From Dipteronia dyeriana (Eukaryota > Streptophyta > Magnoliopsida > Sapindales > Sapindaceae), in NCBI GenBank assembly GCA_032871835.1, contig CM065297.1:61119253-61183252 (forward strand): a stretch of DNA of 64,000 bases. Direction: 5' to 3'. How positions within the stretch are numbered: the stretch's first letter is position 1; each line of letters starts with the position of its first letter. The position numbers were made by a program, and so were the translations under genes. Under the pieces are notes generated by a model. That model was not told the DNA's origin, ran no database searches, and saw only the letters and a program-made list of their open reading frames with translations. Positions 55,193 through 64,000 of this stretch are shown here, in pieces.

Positions 55193-56719
55193 TCAGTCAT
55201 TTGTTTAAAAACAAGTGTGAGTACTTTGGCATAAATTTAAACATGATGCATGAACATGTTTAACGAACTAGAACTACCCTGAAACTAGTTGCTATACCAT
55301 GACAATTCAACATACCACAAAGAAGTGCCGCCTTAGGGTCGGTCAAGTCTTTGCATGTTGGACCGAGACATTCTCAATCAAATGATATTCTAGAATAACT
55401 CTTATTCGATATCCATATCATTAAACCATCGTTCATTCAGTCAGGTTTTTAATTAACAAACTTAATCAAAACCTTCGTGAGTATAACCCACCATTTCAGA
55501 TCTCACGAGCTTAACTCAAGAATTGCCGCCTTAGGGTCAGTCAATCCCGAAATACCCGCAGAAATCCTATCTGTTAGGAAGTCAACCTTGGTATTGACCT
55601 TTGTGGAAACCCTCCTTAGGGAGGACGAAAGCAAAGCCGTCACGAGGCACCACTTGGATCTCACGGTGTTGAACTAATGATGGAAACCACGGGATATATA
55701 TGTCATATATCCCTCTCCCACTCACTATTTTAAAATTAGGGTTTTCTATTAACCGTTAATACACCTAGATTCTACAGGATTAAACGACTAACTTTAATCA
55801 AGTTATCTAGCGCATTAACTAATTAAAAACAAATTCTAATTAACTAATAAATTATTAATGATTTTTAACAATTAAAAATCTAATCTATTAGTGAATAATC
55901 TAAGCTTTTGTAAACTATTTACTAAGGTCTGATTATTATGTTAGTGTTTACCAAATTTTAACTATTAAAACTCTAACACTTTATTCGGTTCATTTATTAT
56001 TAGGTAATTAATCATATTAATCCTAATTACAATAAATGATCCTATTAATAAAACTTATTAAACTCATTAATAACTAGATTAATATTAACGAGAATTACCA
56101 AGTTTTCTAACCATTAAAAACTAATCTCATTAATCATAGCCAATTATGTATATTGCCCATTTTAATCACATTAAAAAAATACATAAAATATCAGGCTATG
56201 ATGCATGTATGACATATCAAATATATTTGTGTAGGCACATCTAATATAAATGACATACGTATGCATGGCAATGCCTTTATCATCACATAATATAAAACAT
56301 ACATGAATTGACCGAGTACTGTGGATTATTTAACCTAAAAAAATTTGAATCTAAAATTACAAAAAAAATTCCCAAGGTATTCCTTGGTCTTCTTGTAATT
56401 TTCGAGTCTTCCAGTCTCTTCAGGTCACTCCAATTCATCTCATGAATCCTTCTTCATGATTTTTCCAGGTCTTCAATATAGGTTACAATTTTTATTTTAT
56501 TTTTACAATACAATAACAGAAAAAAAATTATAAACAAAAACAAATAATACAACCCATAAACCCTAAATCTATAGTACCATATAATTAACGAACAATCATG
56601 TTTTTGTATATTATAAATATATATATATATATACATACGTACAGTCAATTTAAATTGTCCCTACACAATTCATATATACAGGAGCATCGAAAATAATTTC
56701 CTGTTCTAAAAAATAAATT
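55193..56719 (-). other. Leader of Copia G
   Basis: Non-coding DNA between primer site and gag, AT-rich, with a TA run near 56614-56632. No GC-rich block or phased hairpins like family A were noticed. Confidence 0.75.
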
Positions 56720-56721
56720 GG

Positions 56722-56733
56722 CTCTGATACCAA
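56722..56733 (-). other. Primer-binding site of Copia G
   Basis: Reads TGGTATCAGAGC on the minus strand (plus: GCTCTGATACCA), next to the LTR end at 56735. Confidence 0.88.
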
Positions 56734-56734
56734 T

Positions 56735-57141
56735 TGTTGGAACCCCGTTCACCGGTCACGCAGCGGAACTAGGTCTTAAAATTTTTATACATATCATAAT
56801 CTGTATCTGGGACCAGTGAACTTGGGATTGTAATTATTTTTCGAAACTAATACATACAATATGCAAACACAAGAAATTATAATCAACCAAAAAACATAAG
56901 AAGAAAAACTTACCAACGTTTGGAGGCTCCTTCACTTTTCGATATGGAAGCGCCTTCACTTTACGATGTGCTCTTGTCTGAACCACTCGATCTTCCTCGC
57001 TATCTCCTAGGATAGGTAACTGCGTGTGGGCACATCACGGTCTCAGGAACTTGAATGGAGGATGTAGAGAGAATTGAAGAAACCCTTTCTTCTATGTGTT
57101 TTTAAAACACATATATTTATTTATGTCCTTCTTCGTTTTTC

Positions 57142-57192
<51 letters not shown>

Positions 57193-58717
57193 ATATATTA
57201 TGATGCTTGCTTACAAATATATCTATATCAATTACGTTGCTTGCTTACAAATATAGCTATATATATTTGCATCTTATATAAATTCTTCTTTTGACTATTA
57301 TTTAATGTACACACCAATTTGCATCCAATACAATCTGTTGTGTTATTAATTGATATATATATTTTAATTATCATTTTCAAATACATCTAATATATTAAAA
57401 GTGATAATAAGTATTTTAAATTTAAACTTAAATTCAAATACTTAGATAAATGATTTAGTAAAAATAAAATAATCCTATTATTTTATCTTCACCTAAATCC
57501 ATATATCAACTAACACCCTCCAATTAATAGTTAATTAATAATTCATAATTATCAATATAATTAAATAATCTAATTATTTAATTAACTTAACTATTAACAT
57601 TCATTAATTAAATAATCTCATTATTCAATTAATTTCCGAATATATACGTGTCACTTTTGTAACACAATTAATTGGACAATCCAATTAATTAACCATGACC
57701 CTTGTTACCTAAATCGATCGGGATAGCAAGGGGACCTAATGGACCCACAGTATTTTGAGCTCCAATAATCCACAGAATCATTAATTAAACTCTTTAATTA
57801 ATATTGCTTGATTATTAATTCCAGTGTTATTCCACTAAAAACCCGAAGCTGCACTCTCTCAACTGCAGACGCTTTTACACAGACCGAAACAACTCGGTGT
57901 ACATCGATATAACTATTACACGTGGTGTGATCCTCCACAGTAGTTCATAATTAGAGTTGGGTCATAATGTCCTTTATACCCCTCTAATTACATATATCCT
58001 TTAAGTATCGTTGATTCTATAATGAACAATAAATCCTATTTCCTTATGGAATTAGGAGAGCGCTCATATTGTCCGAGCCCCGAATCAACCCTTAAGGGAA
58101 CTACCATCTACTTCTCATAAGAATGAGTGGATTCCACTATTGTGTACAAACATTCCCAGCCACAAGCCAAATCGTAATCCCAACATACGGAGTATATTGA
58201 TCAGGAAATACATCTGACCTCACCCATGGTATATCAAAGACCACGATCTAACCTGAAGGAGTTGATAAGACACTCAGGATTAAGATCACCCATATATAAC
58301 CATCATTAGTTGATATATATGAATCTTATCGGTAAACGGATCCTGGTGAGAGATTCATATAGATCATGGCCCAGTCATATATGATCACATCATACAAGGT
58401 GTCTCCATTCTCATATCTTCATATGAATGATTCTGGATAGAATCACTGTACATTACGGAATGGACCACAACTATAGATTAACCACAAATAAAGTACCCAA
58501 CTTTATTTGCTATCTATGGACTCTTTAGATTGCACGTCCTTACTGTATCCATCCGTATATGACACTCATATACACAGTTTGAGATTACATCCGGTAATCT
58601 TAGATGTTAAATTTATGCGCAAGTTATAAAATAAACAGCATAACAAGAATGAATTGAACTTTTCCTTTTATTTATTTCATAAATCCAAATTACATCTTTA
58701 GGGCATAAACTCCAACA
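56735..58717 (-). repeat. 5' LTR of Copia G (1983 bp)
   Basis: On the plus strand starts TGTTGGAACCCCGTTCACCG and ends AAACTCCAACA. Homologous along its length to the solo LTR 21048-22982. It contains an AT microsatellite at 57147-57183. MULE2 sequence resumes right after at 58718. Confidence 0.93.
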
Positions 58718-59063
58718 TTAACGTGGACAATGGCCTATATCACTGTTACTTTGGTGGTAAGGATGAGATTTTATCTCTTGAGTTGAGAGATGTTCTGAGG
58801 CTCGGCGAGTTTCAACAGGCATACGATAAATTGGATACTTATAGGGTTGGACGAGAGATTAAAAATTCCAGTTTCGCAGATACGACCGGTGGATGATCTC
58901 GATGCTTTTGACGTGTTCCCGTGGGATGCACATGTTCATATATTCATTCAAGCATGCGCTTGATGGGAGATGAGAGCGGTTCTAGAGACACTAACAAGAA
59001 AAGGGAGCTGACAAACACATGCAAGAGACCTACAACATTTATGGACTATCTTACGCCCTTCTG

Positions 59064-59136
59064 GTAAAAGTTTGGTGAATTAAAAAATTTATGTTTGTAT
59101 TCATCTATATAGATTTTTATCATTATTATTTTTTAG
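59064..59136 (+). other. Conserved intron in the MULE2 gene
   Basis: GTAAAAG...TTTTTTAG, 73 bases, between TACGCCCTTCTG and ATATTTACTTTTA. Confidence 0.72.
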
Positions 59137-60144
59137 ATATTTACTTTTAAGGTGATCCCCACGCTTGGACCCCAGTTCGGGACTCGGATGGTTACCGATT
59201 TGTCTCCCTGTATTTTGAAGTGGGTGTTAAAGATACAACCGAGGAGGGATAAGTTGTCTAAGATATTCACATCATGGGTAAGTTTCTTATTTGTTAATGT
59301 TAAACATTATTATTACAATTTACAATTGAGAGAGAGGAACCATATTTTATGGAATTTGTAGTGGACATACCGGATCACAATTCGGTTGGGCGTACTAGTG
59401 TCGTACCGAGTGATACCAATGGTTCGGAGGTGGAGTTCGGTGATGGGAGGCCAGAGATACATGTAGAGGGTTCAGAGTCGGAGTTAGCTATAGGGAGATA
59501 GCCGAGGTAGATGCAGGTTTGATTTAGGATGCCTGCTGGACATAACTCTGGAGAAGACATTGGAGCGGAGCGTGAGGCACTTACAATTTGTTACTCTGCA
59601 TGAATTTAACGTTTAAATCCATGTCAATGTTAAACGACTGACAAATATCATTTTGATTCAAGACCATCTAGAGTGTAGAATCCAAGAATTGGAGGCTGTA
59701 GTCTCCACTTTATGGGATGGTTTGCTGAACAGTAAAGCGGAATGACAGATGCAACATCAGAAGTTGATGGACTATCTCCGGGAGAGTTTAGGGTCGATAT
59801 CACGGTCAGATAGGGATGGTCCACCATCTCAGGATCGAGACTCCAACCCCATAGGAAGAGACGGGCATTGTATTCATTAAGAGGAGATAGAGCCTGACAT
59901 TGTCCATCAGATGCATGGTACCATACATGTGGCCGAGGTTACTATAATTGGAGAAAATGGAGGCGAGTAGGACACTGTAACTACAGCTCTTCATGAGTTT
60001 CCCCTACTAATGGAGGTGTAGGAGACTACGTCTGAGCGATGCCGTCGGCACAGTGTTTCCTCCACCGGAGTTGTCTCAGCAGTTGGATCGCATGACACTT
60101 CTCCGCCCAGAGACATCTCCAGCCTATCTTGACACACCCCTCCG

Positions 60145-60330
60145 ATGGACATCTCTGATCCATCCAGCCGAATCCCTCCTCCCTTCCCTCTGATGGACAT
60201 CTCTGGTCCATCCAGTCAGATCCCTCCTCCCTTTGACATATCGCTACCATCCAGATGGAGCCCCCCATGGGACATATCATCTTCATCCGGATGGAGCCCC
60301 CCTAGAAACCCCAAGAGAGCATCCAGTTTA
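60145..60330 (+). repeat. Pro/Ser-rich coding minisatellite
   Basis: Units of about 48 bases (ATGGACATCTCTGATCCATC-like) encoding MDISDPSSRIPPPFPL, MDISGPSSQIPPPF, DISLPSRWSPPW and DISSSSGWSPP. This is the linker between DUF1985 and the Ulp1 region. A related but shorter tract is at 28640-28760 on the minus strand in MULE1. Confidence 0.75.
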
Positions 60331-60898
60331 ACACCCTTCCCCCAGGGACCCCACAGAGCCATTCTTTCTCACCCTCCGTATTCCCCGGACCCACAAGAGG
60401 GGGTGGCAGTTGAAGAGCCTATACATTGATCCATGTCGGCCAAAGAGGCCAAGGACAACGCCAACAACTACAGAGCATGCATTCACGTCGAATGCTTTAG
60501 CGGATCTTGGCCAGCTAGAGCCTACAATGCATACAAGTGGAACATCACGGGGGAACTGTAAGTATGGGACTGTTTAGTTTATTGAAATAACTACTTTAAT
60601 TGGTTTACTTGTTTTGATGTTTTTTGTAAAAATATTACAAGTGCAATGTGGATCTTATGGAGCCAGTAGCGGTGACTTGGTTCCAGCGCTTCCAAGAGAA
60701 CTACATGGAGTTGTTTGACACAGTACGTACCTAAATTAAACTCTACCGGTGATCTTTACAGTAAATTATTCTAATCATGTTTTACAAAAATCTTTGTCAG
60801 CATATGGACGCATACTTGAACATCTTACGGAAGCGTCAGAGAGCATACCCCACTGTGTATAATCAGAGGATGAACATTTTGAGCACCCAGTTCAATCT

Positions 60899-62256
60899 CT
60901 CTCATAATTCATCTAAAATTGCTAGCAAATCAAATTTACTTGTAAGCAAAATATGTGTGTGTGTGGATTTGCTCCAAACATATATAAAGGAGTAATTGGA
61001 TCATCAACATGCAAACCATATCAACATCTATTCAACCTAAGATTTTCCATAAAGGTCAAACCGATTATCATCCGAAAAGTTTTGCTTTTAAGAGAATAGA
61101 TTTCAACATATGAGTGTATGTATGTGGCTCGTAATCCCATTTCTGTTTTTCAACCCGAGCAATCACAATTTTCAACTATACTCATTTAAGCCTTCCTCCA
61201 TTTCTTTTTAGGCTTTGAATCAAATAATTTTTTTATTGATTCTTTGCAACACTTCTTTGATATTTTTTTTAAACATAAAAATATACACTTCATGACGGCT
61301 TTCACTCATCACAATGGTGTAGCCCTTTCCTACATTAGGTGGCTTCACAACCAAAGTGTGTAGCCTTTTTCATGAAGGTGCTCGTTGAGTTCTATGTAGT
61401 TGCCGAAGCAAAATGGATACTAACCATAGGTCATCTTAAATGTACTAGTCAAAAGACTTCAAGGTGCATCCATAACTCACATATCTTCAAACTCAACTTA
61501 CTCAAACTAAACATATGAGAGAAGAAAAGTGTGCACTTTTGAAAACCATTTTTTTTAAGCTTAAAAGCACATGATCTAAAAGCAATACAAAGAGACTTAC
61601 TTAAGATCTTTACTTCTCAATAGAGTAGCTTTCATTGAATATGAAGCTCATGTTTTTTCAAAAGTATGTCACTCATCAATCAAACAAGCATTTCACACAT
61701 CATATATAAGATCATTGTTAACAAATCACTAAATGATCTTTAAAGAGTAAATGTCACCAAGAACCATATGAAAGCTATACTAGTTCTCTAATATGACATG
61801 CTACATGATGTAATGCACACATAGAGTTGAAAAGATGAATCAAGAAAGCAAGCTTTAGAGTAGAGATATACCCTAGCAAGCTTTTTCATCAACGTAAAGT
61901 CTTCGCCCTTTTTATCAGCTCTCTTGACTTGTTTGTCCTCATGACAACAAGTTGTTGGTGTATCTTCCTAAGAGAATAAAGACTAAACATATCAACTCAA
62001 ACAATGTTATAAAATGACATTCTCCAAAAGTCTTAACAAATTACACCAAATAGATTTCAAAATTGGACTTCTCTAAAGTCAACCAACAAATTTTGACCAT
62101 CATAGTAAAATTATGAAAATATTAAGTCCATGTATTGACTAGAGACACCAAGTTGAATAGTAAATCGAGCATATTACAAATGGCTTAGTCAAGCATCAAA
62201 CTTAGAACTCTTATCAAACAAGAACATAAAGAAATATTCTCATGTGTGCTAATCAA
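60899..62256 (-). other. Non-coding 3' part of element F
   Basis: Corresponds to 14817-16105 of element C. No gene seen. Confidence 0.65.
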
Positions 62257-64000
62257 TCAAGTATGAGAGCACTCACCTTTGATCATATTGGTCTTAGGTG
62301 AACCAACACAAATAACATCATGATCATTACTTACGGCAATATAAAAACTAGAAGATAAATCATCAACTATCTTCTTCATGAAAATATCACTCATTTTAAA
62401 CTCATTGTTATTGCCAAGCACAAATATTTCATCAATACAAGATATATGACCATCATGCTTTTTCACATTCTCATCCATACAAATCTTCTTGAAATTCTTC
62501 TTCACATGTTTACCATTATTATGCACAACATTCAATGTTTTATCACTATTAACATATTTAGAAGAATGACTAGAAACCTTTTTCACATCATGCTTTTTCA
62601 TCCACACTTTCCTAGTAAGTTTCTTCACATGATCATGATCAATATGCACATTTTTCAAAGTATCAAAAATATTATCATGTTTAGAATCTTTCTAAGAAGA
62701 TTTGTTCAGCTCACTAGCATGCATATTATTTCCTAGTTTGCATTGCCTAATATATTCATAACATCTAGGTCTAATGTGACCAATTACATTACAATAATGA
62801 CAAACTGGAATAAATTTAGAAAAATTACCTTTTGAGTGTGCATGCTTTAGTTGAGGAGTTGGTTGAGAAATTCCATAGCTCTTATTTTCTTTGTCTTTGG
62901 TTTTTGAAGAAATAGTAGTTTAGCCTTTTCTAATCCAAATTTTCTTAACACCATGCTTTGACTTATTCTTTGGCTTACTATCATGCAAATCGACTTTATT
63001 AGTCACATTTTCAAACAAGTCAAACAAAGCATTATCAACCTTTTTATGCATAGTAGTATGAGGCACAACATGTGTTGTCACAAGCAAGTCATCAACAATA
63101 TTTTTCTCAACATGCTTTTCCAAGGTCTTCCTAGGTCTAGATCTAGATCCATACATGGATGATTGCGTAGGACCATTCATCAAAGACATATCATACGAAT
63201 CAGTCTCATATTTGCATTTACGTATGTATTCATAGCATCTAGGTCTTATATGTCCTACCATGTTACAAAAATGGCAAATAGGTACAAATTTGAGAGGGTT
63301 ACTTTTAGCTTGAGCATTTGAAGAAGTATACCTTATCACATTGTTATCTCTTTGATGTTCATTCCTTGATGCTTTGTCTTTTGCATGAGAAAATGATGAT
63401 TTTTGTCTTTGACCTTGTTGAGATTTTCCTTTGTTGCTTTGTGTTGATGTTGAGGCACCTCTGGTTGCATCATGGCTTCACCGTTAGAGTACCTACATTC
63501 ACTTTACCACTTGCTTTGACAAAAGTAGAATTGTTAGATGAAGGTGTAACCTTTTCATTCACATAACCTGATCCTCTTTTATCAATAGGATGCTTACCAA
63601 TCTTGATGAGAGTTTCTACTCTACTAGCACTAGATGACATCTTACCTATCATCTTGTTAGCCTCATCAAGCTTATCACTAAGCATCTTCTCTTTGACACT
63701 CATGCTTACTAATTTTGACTTTAAGCACATTTTCAAGTCTTTGAGCACGATCAAGAGAATCATCTCTTTGCTCAACTTCCTGTTTCAAAATTCCTAGTCT
63801 TTCATTACTATCTTTCAAGTTATTCTCTAGACTAAGGATTTTGTCTTTAAGCTCTTTATTCTCTTTTTTCTTATTCTCTCCTTCCATGATAAACAACTTC
63901 ATAGTAAAGTCTTCTTTCAAATCATCTAGCTCTTGACCACTTTCTTCTATCTTTGAAAAATATTTTTCAATGGTTTTTTCAAGCTCCCTAATGACTTCAC
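62257..64000 (-). pseudogene. gag: gag polyprotein of element F (C-terminal part, broken)
   Basis: Minus strand, in pieces. 63920-63470 is a coiled coil (LKDKILSLENNLKDSNERLG and neighbouring Lys/Glu repeats). 63339-62920 has a complete CCHC-like knuckle (CHFCNMVGHIRPRC). A second, nearly identical knuckle lies around 62730-62810 (CHYCNVIGHIRPRC), and 62658-62257 is the C-terminus ending GSPKTNMIKGECSHT. So F carries this knuckle unit twice where C has it once. The capsid part lies beyond 64000. Function as for the C gag; no longer intact. Confidence 0.8.

Larger units (their letters stand above)
52617..58717 (-). mobile_element. Copia G, minus strand, 3'-truncated
   Basis: Read right to left: LTR (58717-56735), primer site, leader, gag, protease, integrase and the first part of RT, then cut at about 52617. 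RT core, RNase H and 3' LTR are absent. The family is distinct from A but also Copia; a solo LTR of it lies at 21048-22982. It was inserted in the DUF1985 gene of MULE2. Confidence 0.93.
58718..60898 (+). pseudogene. DUF1985 to pre-Ulp1 gene of MULE2 (rest of MULE2)
   Basis: Plus strand. It resumes in mid-DUF1985 (HCYFGGKDEILSLELRDVL, then GEFQQAY), frameshifted after YDKLD. An intron at 59064-59136 is followed by FKVIPTLGPQFGTRMV. Later parts are WSPPW-type Pro-rich repeats (60145-60330), an exon with WFQRFQENYMELFD at about 60680-60721, and HMDAYLNILRKRQRAYPTVY at 60798-60860. It is cut at about 60898 by element F, just before the Ulp1 catalytic domain. It is more similar to the right half of MULE1 than to the left. 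Stops and frameshifts make it a pseudogene. Confidence 0.8.
60899..64000 (-). mobile_element. Element F: reversed, diverged relative of element C (cut at window end)
   Basis: Reverse complement matches the C interior from about 16105 back towards gag: for example GGTTGAAAAACAGAAATGG and AATTATGAGAGAG at the left edge. It contains gag fragments but no pol in the window. The equivalent of C ORF2 is not included, because F is truncated at 60898 against MULE2. Its LTRs, if present, are outside the window on one side and lost on the other. Confidence 0.82.

Noticed and set aside
46074..60898. Reading the two MULE2 pieces as two unrelated fragments
   Set aside because: Same orientation, same family as MULE1, and the second begins exactly at the G LTR end in mid-gene; one interrupted element explains both.
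1..64000. Host protein genes, tRNA or rRNA
   Set aside because: All recognisable coding sequence belongs to transposable elements. Met-tRNA-like matches are primer sites only; no cloverleaf was noticed. A short or highly spliced host gene cannot be excluded by eye.

Overview
The window looks like repeat-dense nuclear DNA from a flowering plant, most likely a eudicot. The evidence is AT-rich DNA, LTR retrotransposons whose primer sites (TGGTATCAGAGC-like) match plant initiator-Met tRNA, Copia pol remnants, and Mutator-like elements carrying a DUF1985/Ulp1-type gene. I found no convincing host gene, rRNA or tRNA. Nearly everything is transposable-element sequence in various stages of decay. The element names used here are my own labels.

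Layout. 1-11084: tandem array of Copia family A (end of LTR1, internal A1, LTR2, internal A1b, partial LTR3). 11085-20518: element C, an LTR element with a gag polyprotein and a second open frame (putative plant transposon protein type) but no pol. 20519-25210: fragment E, a related gag-only element split by a solo LTR of family G (21048-22982, perfect AGTAT duplication). 26043-31620: MULE1, two diverged Mutator-like 5' halves joined in inverted orientation. 31896-34410: a 2.5-kb foldback element. 35484-36730: a miniature LTR retrotransposon with a 204-codon frame broken by one amber codon. 38150-45760: a terminal-inverted-repeat element split by element D (38397-45233), a gag-only LTR element with two 1690-bp LTRs.

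46074-60898: MULE2, into which Copia A2 (+, 46563-about 52621) and Copia G (-, about 52617-58717) had inserted. A later deletion appears to have fused A2 to G inside their pol genes. 60899-64000: element F, a reversed relative of C that runs off the window.

How the parts relate. Three pol-less element types (C/F, D/E and the miniature element) would need enzymes in trans. All three family A copies share in-frame gag stops and lack a protease core, so the family may have spread as a non-autonomous parasite. The three DUF1985 gene copies share an intron, and all end before the Ulp1 catalytic domain. The most interesting signals are the inverted composite MULE1, the 42-nt-phased short hairpins in the family A leaders, the ATG-less second frame of element C, and the A2/G pol-to-pol deletion junction.
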